DNA from: Phaeosaccion multiseriatum
Lineage: Eukaryota > Ochrophyta, other classes
NCBI GenBank assembly: GCA_965112735.1
Contig: OZ218958.1
Location: 744,001-808,000 of the forward strand
DNA: 64,000 bases
Reading direction: 5' to 3'
The translations under genes were made by a program, and so were the position numbers. Below, one piece after another: positions 25,201 through 35,443 of this stretch. The notes under the pieces were generated by a model, which searched no databases, was not told where the DNA came from, and saw only the letters and a program-made list of their open reading frames with translations. The stretch's first letter is position 1. Each line of letters starts with the position of its first letter.

Positions 25201-28200
25201 ACGGCGTGTACAGAGACATTAAGGACTTCGCTGCGGAGGTGCGCCTCACATTCGACAACGCCATGGCATACAACCCAGACGATGGAGAGGTGAGTGCCAG
25301 TGTCATGGAAGGGTACATAGGGGTACGTAAAGGTTATACATGCACATGGAAACTATTTCCTTAGAAACGGGTTACCATCATGTATTAACCTTCTCCTCTC
25401 CTTCTCTGCTCTGCTCTGCATCTATGTACGTACGTACGAACGCACACACACACACGCGTACAATCGCACAAAAGGTGTACCCGGTAGCCCAGCAGATGAA
25501 GCAGCAGTTCGAGATCGACTGGGCGCAACTCCTGCAAAACATCGACGCGGACGAGGAGAAGCGCAAGAAGGACGGAGAGTCCTGCATCCTGTGCGGCTTT
25601 GGACAACTCAACTTTGAGCCCATGACTTACTACTGCAACGGACCCAACTGCAACGGGCAGCGCATCCGTCGCAAAAGTCACTATTACACAGACAGCAGCA
25701 ACAAGTATCACTGGTGTCAGCAGTGCCATGGAGATCTCAAGGACGGACAGGTGGGTGGGTTTGGGTATATGGGTTTTTGGGGTGGGGTAGGGTGTGGGTG
25801 GGGTGGAGTGGGTGGGGTAATGCGGGGGTGGGGCAAAGCATGCCCTGTGGTGTGTGTGACTCAACTCCACGTGAACCCACTGCCCAGGGGCTACTTCTGA
25901 AACTGTATCCGCACACACACTCACGCACACACCCTCACCCTCTCTCTCTCTCTCCCCACACGCCAGCCCATCGCGCTGTGCGAGGTGACTCTGCAGAAGA
26001 AGGACTTGAGCAGACGAAAGAACGACGAGACGCACGAGGAGCCCTGGGTGGAGTGCGACCAGTGCAAGCAGTGGGTGCATCAGATCTGCGCCCTCTTCAA
26101 CACCAGACAGGTGTGTGGTGTGTGGTGTGTGGTGTGTGGTGTATCACCAACTTGTGGTGCTGGACTGTATCGCTGCTGTGCGGGCATATATCCGTATGAC
26201 CGACTGCTGTGCTTTACGCTCGCACCTGCTTACTGACTGGAGCTTTAGCATGACCTGACGTGTTTTTGTTGCGGTCAGGATAGGCTTCCATTCCATGGCG
26301 TTATGTGTGTATGTACCCCGACGTGTTTTTCGCCGTTCGCGCCTTCAGTAGCGGGGTGATTGTCAAAATCGGGGCAGAGAAAATACAAAGCCCGCCGGGT
26401 AACCGCCTGGCAGGGTAGGGCTTGGTTCATGTCTGACAAGCGGGATTGTCGCCCCTCCTCGTGGGGGGTGACAACGTATCCATGCCTGTCCTATTCGAAG
26501 CGCAAATTCTTGTTTCTTTTGTTCTTTCTGTCAAAAGGCTTTTTGTGTCCGACCATTTGCCATGTGTTAGGAAAGAAGCCCTGATCCTCGTCTCCCTTCT
26601 TCCTCTCTCCCTCCGTCCATCCGCTGCCATCCCTCCCTCCCCCCTATATACCCCAACCTCGACCCCTATATACCCCAACCCCACCTACTACAGAACACGC
26701 ACGACCAAGCCGCGTACACATGCCCCAAGTGCATCCTGCACAACCGCCGTGTGTCGGGCAACCTCAACCCCACGGCCCACAAGCTCTGTGCCAAGGACTT
26801 GCCGCACACGCCCTTCTCTAAATACCTCGAGGACAGGGTGCAAAAGATGCTGCAGGCGGAGTATGTAAAGCAAGCCAAGAGGGATGGCGTGCCCATAGCA
26901 CAAGTGGAGAAGGCGGGCACGCTGTACATTAAGCAGGTGCGTGTGGATGCGTGTGGATGGGTGTGGATGCGTGTGTGTGTGTGTGTGTGTGTGTTTGTTT
27001 GAGTATACTCTCTCTGTCCTGACACCCCTCTCTCTGTCTTGTCCTGACACCCTCTCACTGTCTCTGTCCTGACACCCTCTCATTCTCTCCTGACGCCCTC
27101 TGTCCTGATACCCTCCCTCCCTCTGTCCTGACACTCAGGTGTCTAGCCTGGACGTGAAGCATGTAGTGCGGCCCAACATGTTCAAGCGTTACAAGAAGCT
27201 GTACCCCGACTTTCCCATGGAGTACCCAGCCAGGAGCAAGTGTGTGCTACTCTTCCAGGTGAGAGGGGCAGAGGGAGAGGGTGCAGGAGGGGGAGGGTGA
27301 GAGAAATGAAGGGAGGGAGGGAGAGGAGAGGGAGAGGATGTGGCAGAGGAAGAGGGAGAGGAGGTGCCGGAGGAGGTACCGCAGGAAGTTGAAGCCGAGG
27401 ACGAGCGAAGGGCTCACGCTTTCTTCGATATTAAAGGGGCCAAACTAACCAAACGCTGCTGCTGCTCTTCCTCCTCATATGTACCCGTGTCCCTGTATCC
27501 CTATATCCCATCCCAGGACTTGGACGGCGTGGACGTGCTTCTCTTCGGCATGTACGTGTACGAGTACGGCCACGCCTGCCCCGTCAACAACCACCGCCGC
27601 GTCTACATCTCGTACCTGGACTCTGTGCATTACTTCCGCCCTCGTCAGTACCGCACTGCCGTGTATCACGAGACGCTAGTGGCCTACCTGGAGTACGTGC
27701 GGCGGAGGGGCTTCCACACGGCGCATCTGTGGGCCTGTCCACCGCTCAAGGGGGATGACTACATTCTGTACTGTCATCCCGAGGATCAGAAGACTCCCAA
27801 GGACGACCGTCTGCAGCAGTGGTATGTGACCTTGTTGGAGAAGGCCAAGGAGGCAGGGGCGGTGATGACAATTGGCAATCTCTATGACGACTACTGGAAG
27901 GACGACAATGACGCCTCTAGCCTGCCCTACTTTGAGGGTGATTATTGGGTGGGTGAGGCAGAGAACCTCATTAAGGATATTGAGGATGCCGCTTCGGACA
28001 GCAGCAAGAAGGGGGGTGACGCGGGCAAGAAGGGAGGGACTTCGAAGAACAAGACCAAGAAGAAGAACAACAACAGGGGGGGCAGGGGCGGGGGGGGGGG
28101 CAGGGACAAGCCAGGGGCGGATGGGAAGCACGGGAGCAGCGATGCGCTGATGCAGAGGCTTGGGGAGATTATTGAGCCCATGAAGACGGGCTTCCTTACG

Positions 28201-29261
28201 GCGGCGCTGCTGCCTGACAGTTTCAGAATAGAGTGTGCCGAGCGGAGGCACAAGGAGGTGGCGATCACCAAGGCGAAGGAGACGGTGGCGGAGATGCAGG
28301 GGAGGGGGCAAACGCCGGAGCCGAGCTTGGTGGCACTGGCAGACACACCTATTGCCAAGGATGAGACGGACGAGCAGGAGGAGCGGATGGAGTGCGAAGA
28401 TTTTGACACACGCCAGGCCTTCCTCAACCTGTGCCAGGGCAATCACTACCAGTTTGACCAGGTCAGACGTGCCAAGCACAGCAGCATGATGGTTCTGTAT
28501 CACTTGTGCAACCCCGACGCACCCAAGTTCCTTCCCGTGTGCTCGGGCTGCTCCAAGGAGATACACACCGGCACCAGGCATCGCTGTGAGGTACGGAGGG
28601 AGGGAGAGAGGAGATGGGGAAGGTGGGCGGGGAGGGATATGGACACAGGGAGGAGGGAAGGGAGGGAGACCCTCTGCACTCAGTTCTCCGCCTCTTCATT
28701 CCTATTCGTGTCAACATTCTGCACGTCAGTTCTAACCCCTCTTGCTCCCTCTCTCTGGTCTGCCCTCTCTCTCTCTCTCTCTTCTCCGACCTCTTCTCTC
28801 TCTGCCTCTCTCCCCCTCTTCCGAGCACAGACGTGTAACGACTTTGAGCTGTGCAGTGATTGCGTCGGCACCGTCTCGCACCCCCACCCCCTCAAGGCTC
28901 AGGCTGTGAGCAAGGCGACAGGCACGAGCCAACCGCAGATGACAGAGGCCCAACGCGCAGAGAGGAAGCGCACCATCGCTCTGCACATGAAGCTGCTCAT
29001 GCATGCCTCCACGTGTAAGAACGCCGTGTGTCCGTCTGAGAACTGCTCTCGCATGAAGAACCTTCTGCAGCACGGGGCCACCTGCCAAGTTCGCACCTCG
29101 GGAGGCTGCCATGTGTGTCGCCGCATCTGGGCGCTGCTGCAGATCCACGCTCGTCAGTGCAACAGGTGAGTGAGAGAGAGAGAGGGAGGGAGGGGAGTTG
29201 AGGGGGGCGAAAGGGTCGGCCGGACGGTCTGGAGAGGAGTGGACTGACTGTGAATCGAGTG

Positions 29262-29324
<63 letters not shown>

Positions 29325-29721
29325 CCCTCCGTTCCTCGAGGGGTCCCTTCCTCTGTCAATGAGCTTCCTCTGTCAATGAGGAAGACGCAGTTTAGTTTCA
29401 AACACACACGCTCACGCACAAGCACAAGCACACAACGCACACACACACACACACGCACACACACACACGCAACACACGACACAACAAAAGTCTGACTTTC
29501 ACTCGCTCGACCTTGCCTCTTCTTCTCTCTCGCTCCTTCTCCACGCACGCGCGCACCCACGCAGACCCAAGTGTGAAGTGCCCAAGTGCAACCTTCTTCG
29601 CGAGCACATGAGGCAACTTGCGCAGCAGCAAGCGCAGATGGACAACCGGCGGCGGCAGGCCATGAACGAGTTCTACAGAGACAGAAGACTGGCGGCGGCA
29701 GGGGGGGGCGCGCCGTCATAG
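19107..29721 (+). CDS. p300/CBP-type histone acetyltransferase with bromodomain
   Basis: Twelve exons: 19107-20558, 21003-22831, 23111-24475, 24853-24985, 25152-25289, 25475-25750, 25967-26110, 26694-26936, 27139-27258, 27517-28590, 28831-29165, 29565-29721. Phases agree; product about 2421 aa. Order: Ala/Thr/Ser/Pro-rich N-terminus; poly-Gln; KIX-like helices near residues 655-730 ([15 protein letters not shown]...[19 protein letters not shown]); TAZ1 zinc finger (about 1030-1135, HASKC...[15 protein letters not shown]...[10 protein letters not shown]); Gln/Gly linker; bromodomain (about 1555-1670, [31 protein letters not shown]); RING/PHD zinc cluster (about 1680-1830); KAT11 catalytic domain from about 1860 ([47 protein letters not shown]); Lys-rich loop; ZZ finger; TAZ2; short basic tail. 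Family role: acetyl-CoA-dependent acetylation of histones and transcription-factor bridging in the nucleus. Plant HAC proteins lack the bromodomain, so the architecture is the animal-like one. Confidence 0.95.
29248..29322 (+). repeat. (GT)n microsatellite in the last p300/CBP intron
   Basis: About 29 uninterrupted GT units lie 95 bp downstream of the donor at 29165. A CA-rich block follows in the same intron (29400-29480), so the two could pair in the transcript. Confidence 0.9.
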
Positions 29722-31394
29722 CATTTGTGTCTTGGGGCGCCAGGGGGCCGGGCCGCAATTAAGCAGCAGCACAGCAGCAGCAGCAGCAGCGGCAGCAGCA
29801 GCAGCAGTAGCAGTTGGTTATATGGAGGACCCGAGGTGTGCGTGTGTCTTTGCGCCGTTGTGTGTATATACGGCCATGCTCCGCATCCTTCAGCAGGACT
29901 AGGAAGGGACAGCGAGCAGCAGGCAGTAGGAGAGGATCGGATCGGCCTCTCCCTACTGGTGGAGGGGTGTGGTCACGGTGTGGTCACTCACCTTCTCCAT
30001 GTTCCACTCCCATCCCGCCTTCCACCCTCTGTGGATGTCCTCAAGGGAGGGAGACGACGAGGTGATGTGACGGCGCACATGCACGTACCGACCGCTCTAC
30101 AGAGGAGCCACTCCGAGCCTTTTGTCCTTTTGGTCAGGTCAGACACAGGGTACCGGGGGGGGCACCGGGTAGACGGAGGTCCTGTTTCTGCGGAGGCCAG
30201 TTTAGGCTGTGGTCAGAGATACACCTGCAGAGACCAAGGGCTGTGGTCAGAGATAGTCACACATGTTACCGTGTTGGATGTGTATTTTAGACAGGGAGGG
30301 GGGGGGCAGCGGAGTATAATACCATTAGAACGTAGTGGGGGTTTTTGTGTAGGGAGAGGGGTGGACAGGAGTGGAAGAGGGAGGAAGGGAGATAGGGGGA
30401 GAGGGAGAGGGGAGGACAGTGGTGGAACATGTGAGGCCCGAGAGAGAGGAGAGAGCAGCCGAGCAAGCAGCAGCGCCCTTTTCTCGTGGGGGAGGAGGGG
30501 GGGGGGTGTTTTGCTCGAGTTGGGCACTTTGGTACAATGTCTGCAATGGGCAAGACAAGACCAGGCATGAGCAGACAAGACCTGATTGGCTATACCTAAG
30601 CAGCTCACGGTGAGAGAATTGAGACCGATCCAAGCGCCGAGGAGGGCATCCGAGCGAAGCATGGAGGAGGATCGAGTCAACGACCGGAATTTCCTCATTG
30701 ATACTAATCCTAAATTTATACAGTCTTTCTTACCAAGCGCTCTGAGCGAACCCACTCCCATGGATTAGGGGTGTCATCTTACGTGTGACTCTTTGACTTC
30801 TCTCCACCCGCTGCTTCCCAAACGAATGCCGAACAAGAGCTGCCCCTCTTGCGCCGCTCGAAGCGTATCATCGTGCTGATGCTAAAAATACTTACATATT
30901 CTACTTAGTGGCTTGCTGGCTAGAGAATAGCCACACCTTGCTTACATCGCTCCAGCCCCTCTGAGCGGCCACCAGCCGCGCATTGATGCTTGCTCAGTGG
31001 TGCCTGCGGAATCGCTTCGGCAGCAGCACCTCGTCCCCCAGCCACACGGAAGGCCTTCCTCTTCTTGGCTAGCTACACGAGTGCCGCCGGGCTGCTTCCC
31101 CCCTTCTTCTTCGCGCCCACGAGCAGCTCGAGAGCAGCAGCCGCAGGACGAGTGGCGGTGTGCGGCTTCCTCGCTCCTCGCATTCCTCGCTTCCTTCTTG
31201 CCTCCCAAGGGCGCCTCCTCTCCTCCTCCTCGCGGCCATCGCGGGGGCGGGGCAGGGCGCCTTCCTGAGTGGTGCCTCTCTTCTCAGTCCTCTCCCTGCT
31301 GATGCGTGCATGCCGTTGATTCACCCCGCCCCCCCCCCCTCGCCTGTTTATTCGACTCCTGTTGCGCTGTTGGACTCCCCCCCCCCCCCCCCGG

Positions 31395-31484
31395 AACGCT
31401 ATTAGCTATTGATGCGTGCCAACGGACCTATGGCGCAGCTTTCGGCGATAGCTCAATAGCGCAATAGCGCATCAGGGGTCGATC
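31395..31484. repeat. Palindromic GATAGCG element, copy 3
   Basis: Left arm AACGCTATTAGCTATTGATG and right arm CAATAGCGCATCAGGGGTCG are imperfect reverse complements, with GGCGATAGCTCAATAGCGCA inside. The right edge CAGGGGTCG equals the right edge of copy 2 and the reverse complement of the left edge of copy 1. Confidence 0.65.
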
Positions 31485-31497
31485 GAGCTTATCACAC

Positions 31498-31800
31498 TCT
31501 CCAACGCGGCAGAGCTTCCCCTGTGTTCCGTGCGGAAACGTAACCGTTACCGTTACGCGGACATCACTGTGGATCGACTCTTTAAGCACCCTTCAACGCG
31601 GCAGAGCTTGCTTTCTCTGTGGCCCCTGAGCCACGCACACACGCACACACCGCCTCCGATGGTTTGCTTCTGTCAACCTTCAACGCAGCATCGCTTCCTT
31701 CCTGGCTGTTGACTTGAGCCCCAATGTGGGACATTGCACACACCACAGAACCACCTTGCTCGGCCCGCTTTTGACATCCTTCTACGCGGTATGAGCGGTT
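31498..31800 (+). repeat. Degenerate repeat, period about 86-106 bp
   Basis: The phrase CAACGCGGCAGAGCTT recurs in decaying form at about 31501, 31590, 31679 (CAACGCAGCATCGCTT) and 31782 (CTACGCGGTATGAGC). Spacing is near 88, 88 and 103 bp. Sequence between the phrases has mostly diverged, as in an old tandem array. Confidence 0.55.
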
Positions 31801-31820
31801 CAAGGGTCTGCCGGCTTGTG

Positions 31821-32250
31821 TTCACACCTTCCAGCCAGCTGGTCTGCTGGCTTGTTCACACCTTCCAACTAGCTGGTCTGCTGGCTTGTTCACACCTTCC
31901 AACTAGCTGGTCTGCTGGCTTGTTCACACCTTCCAACTAGCTGGTCTGCTGGCTTGTTCACACCTTCCAACTAGCTGGTCTGCTAGCATGTTTACACCTT
32001 CCAACTAGCTGGTCTGCTGGCTTGTTCACACCTTCCAACCAGCTGGTCTGCTGGCTTGTTCACACCTTCCAACTCGCTGGTCTGCTGGCTTGTTCACACC
32101 TTCCAACTAGCTGGTCTGCTGGCTTGTTCACACCTTCCAACCAGCTGGTCTGCTGGCATGTTCACACCTTCCAACTAGCTGGTCTGCTGGCTTGTTCACG
32201 CCTTCCAACTAGCTGGTCTGCTGGCTTGTTCACACCTTCCAACCAGCTGA
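31821..32250 (+). repeat. 34-bp minisatellite, twelve full units plus a partial
   Basis: Unit TTCACACCTTCCAACTAGCT followed by GGTCTGCTGGCTTG. Twelve units run from 31821 to 32228 with strict 34-bp spacing, and a thirteenth begins at 32229 and decays after CCAACCAGCTGAC. Unit variants differ mainly at AACTAGC / AACCAGC / AACTCGC. Because 34 is not a multiple of three, all frames stay open in rotation; the apparent proteins across it are artefacts. Confidence 0.95.
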
Positions 32251-32699
32251 CTAGTTGGCTCATGGTCAAAGGTCAGCACCTGGCTTCTCGCCTCTGGCCG
32301 TTCGTCGCTGCAAAGGGGGGTGGGGGGGAGCTTCACCGGAGGCCTGAGAAACCCTGCCTGGCGCCCGCTGCTCATGTGTATCTTCCTATCATTCATCGGC
32401 GTTGATTCTTTTGTTCCGCGGTGGGGGCGGACCAAAAGGAGCAGCCCAATTGCCTGAGGAACTAGGTCGGCTGTCTGCCCATATGCTTACCGCTGCGACC
32501 ACTGTTGCTGGGGCTGCCCTTGACCCATGCAATGCCGCTGCTGCCCTTGCCCTGCCTGCTTTTGATTGAGGGGTTGGGTGGCAGGCACCTTCTCGTTCTC
32601 CGCTTGGCGACGACTTGTTGCAAAGGCTATACCACCACCCCCTGCCCCTTCTCCATCTCCTTTTCTCAGCACTGATAGCTTGCCCAATGCTTGTAACTC

Positions 32700-33269
32700 T
32701 CCTCCTCCTCCTCCTCCTCCTCCTCCTCCTCCTCCTCCTCCTCCTCCTCCTCCTCCTCCTCCTCCTCCTCCTCCTCCTCCTCCTCCTCCTCCTCCTCCTC
32801 CTCCTCCTCCTCCTCCTCCTCCTCCTCCTCCTCCTCCTCCTCCTCCTCCTCCTCCTCCTCCTCCTCCTCCTCCTCCTCCTCCTCCTCCTCCTCCTCATCC
32901 TCCTGCTCCTCCTTCTCCTCCTCCTCCTCCTCCTCCTCCTCCTCATCCTCCTCCACCACCACCACCTCCTCCTCCTCCTCCTCCTCCTCCTCCTCCTCCT
33001 CCTCCTCCTCCTCCTGCTCCTCCTCATCCTCCTCCTCCACCACCACCACCTCCTCCTCCTCCTCCTCCTCCTCCTCCTCCTCCTCATCCTCCTCCACCAC
33101 CACCACCTCCTCCTCCTCCTCCTCCTCCTCCTCCTGCTCCTCCTCATCCTCCTCCTCCACCACCACCACCTCCTCCTCCTCCTCCTCCTCCTCCTCCTCC
33201 TCCTCCTCCTCCTCCTCCTCCTCCTGCTCCTCCTCCTCCTCCTCCTCCTCCTCCTCCTCCTCCTCCTCT
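32700..33269 (+). repeat. Long CTC/GAG triplet tract with higher-order units
   Basis: About 570 bp of almost pure CTC triplets. The first ~195 bp are uninterrupted. The rest contains CAT, CTG and (CCA)4 variants arranged as alternating A and B blocks: CATCCTCCTCCACCACC at 32944 and 33085, CATCCTCCTCCTCCACC at 33025 and 33145. The 60-bp segments starting 33001 and 33121 look identical, giving a 120-bp higher-order period. The minus-strand receiver gene reads into it as poly-Gly. Confidence 0.95.
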
Positions 33270-33745
33270 CGGACAGATAGCTCCGGAGCACCTCCCTATT
33301 GGCTTTGCGCCCTCCACGTGGTAGCCCTCCAGAATACCGCGAAAGGCATTCACATCCAGAGGCTTACGCAGAACATCAAGGGCTCCTGCATCAAGGCAAA
33401 CATTATACAGGTCCTCTCCCTCGAGGCCGGATATCACCACCACGGGAACATCGGATAGAGGTGGGCCGTAGTCTCTAAGGGCTTGCATAAGCTCGATTCC
33501 GTCCATCTGAGGCATCACAATGTCCGTCAGCACAACACTGAATTTGTACTTGTCCACATTTCTGCAGAGGGGAGGGAGGGGAGGGGAGAGGGAGGGAAGG
33601 AAGGAGAGAGGGGGGGAGGGAGGGACGGAGGGAGGGAGGGGAGGGGAGGGGAGGGGAGGAAGGGAGCGAAGGCTGGATGGTGAGTGTACAGCCGATTCTA
33701 GAAACAAGCAAAGCCAAGCACAACGACACTGCCTGACATCGATGT

Positions 33746-33788
<43 letters not shown>

Positions 33789-35407
33789 AACAGCACACAC
33801 ACACGCACACATACACGCACACATACACGCACACGCACACACACACGCAAACACACATACACACTCACACACACGCACGCACACACACGCACACACACAC
33901 GCATACGCACACACGCACACACACCTCATCATGTCCAGCGCCTCTCGTCCGTTGCTCGCCGTCTCCACCGGGAACCCAAGCGCCTGGAGCTTCCTCCTCC
34001 CAATAGTGAGCGACACATTTGAGTCCTCGACCAGCAACACGTTGATCTTAGCCGCGGCAGCTGCGGCGTCTTGCTTGAGCTGGAGGTAGTGAAGGGCCAT
34101 CTGCTTTCTGCGCTTCTGGGCCCTTGACATGTGGGATGTTTTGTGCTTGCCCCTTCCTTTCTTCTTGCTCTTCTCATTTTCCTTGTCATTCTCCGTCTTC
34201 TTCTTCTTGTCGTTCTCGTCTTTTTCCACATCCTTCGCTTTGCTCTTCTCCCTCTTGTCCCCCCCCTCCCCCTCCCCCTCCCCCTCCCCCTCCCCCTCCC
34301 CCTCCTCCTCCTCCTCTCCCTGCTCCTGCTGCTTCGTCTCGACTGTGATGTCACTGCTGCTTGTATCAGTGCTCATCTCTGACGGAGTCGAAGGCAAGTC
34401 CTTGCACTCCGCCGTCATCTTCTTCTCCACCCGCTCCACAAAGCTCAGGCGGCTATTCGTCACCGCTGCTGAGGCCTTGTGAGCTGACATCACGACGTGA
34501 AGTAGACGGTCCCCTACCCGTTCAATGCTGCTCTCCTCCTCCTCCTCCTCCTCCTCCTCCTCCTCCTCCTCCTCCTCCTCCTCCTCCTCCTCCTCCTCCT
34601 CCTCCTCCTCCTCCTCTTCCTCCTCCTTCTTCTTGTTCTTCTTCTTGTTCTTCTTCTTTTTGCTCGCACCTAACTCCCCGCCTTCGGTTCCATCCTCCCT
34701 CTCCTCCTCTGGTCCGTCACTGTTGTCTTCGTCGGTGTAATTGATGCCATCCTCCTCCTCGCTATCATCATCATCCATACTACCGTTGCTATCGTCGCCA
34801 GTCGTGCCCTCGTCGTCGTCCTCCTCCTCTTCGTCGCCATCGACACCACCATCACCAACGCCTCCTTCCCTTCCATCGCCCTTGTCGTTACCACCAGCAG
34901 CAGCAGCAGCACCACCACCACCACCACCCTCGGCTAAGGCAGCAGCACGGGCAATCTCCTTGGTGAGATCAGCATGATGAGGCAGGGCGCCTTCGCTCCT
35001 CCCCTTCTTCCTCAACCTCCTGCTCCGCCGTCTCTCCGCCGCTCTTGCCTCCTTCTCTTGCCGTTTCTTGTTCTTTTCCATGCGCGCCTCTTTCCTGTGC
35101 CGAGCCATCGCATTGATGCGCTTCCGCTCCTCCTCGTCGTACTCGTGGGCGTCTTGGATGGTGTTGATTGCTTCGAGCATGTCGCCGAGCAGGTCTGAAA
35201 AGAACCGTTCCGTCGCCTCCTCTTCTTCGATCCCCGTATCCCTCGCTGTTGCTGCTGCTGTTGCTTTCGTTGCTGATGCTGCTGGAAATGATGCTAGTTT
35301 CTTCGTACTGGACTGCTGTATCCTTGACACATGCAATGGTGCTAATACTGCTCCTGATCCTGTTCGTGCTCCTGCTCCTGCTCCTCCTGCTGTTGTCGTC
35401 GTCTTCG

Positions 35408-35443
<36 letters not shown>

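Larger units (their letters stand above)
29722..33143. other. Repeat-rich intergenic region
   Basis: Convergent spacer of 3.4 kb. It opens with CAG repeats in the p300/CBP 3' UTR (29763-29815). From 29820 to 30940 I see only a short direct repeat GGCTGTGGTCAGAGATA (about 30204 and 30238). After that come a C-rich stretch, palindromic copy 3 (31395-31484), a degenerate repeat of about 88 bp (31498-31800), the 34-bp minisatellite (31821-32250) and most of the CTC tract. No reading frame looks like a protein. Confidence 0.6.

Noticed and set aside
30990-31268. 92-aa open frame in the GC-rich spacer
   Set aside because: Ala/Pro/Ser/Arg-rich with equally open alternate frames on both strands; nothing supports it.
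31821-32250. CRISPR-like array
   Set aside because: Units are contiguous without unique spacers, and the genome is eukaryotic.
31734-32405. Apparent repetitive protein (TSWSAGLFTPSNQLVCWLVHTF)
   Set aside because: It is the 34-bp minisatellite read in three rotating frames; no start, splice or non-repeat flank supports translation.
32566-33324. Poly-Pro, poly-Leu, poly-Glu and poly-Arg frames of up to 300 aa
   Set aside because: Translations of the CTC/GAG tract in each frame. Stop-free because the triplet itself has no stop codon.
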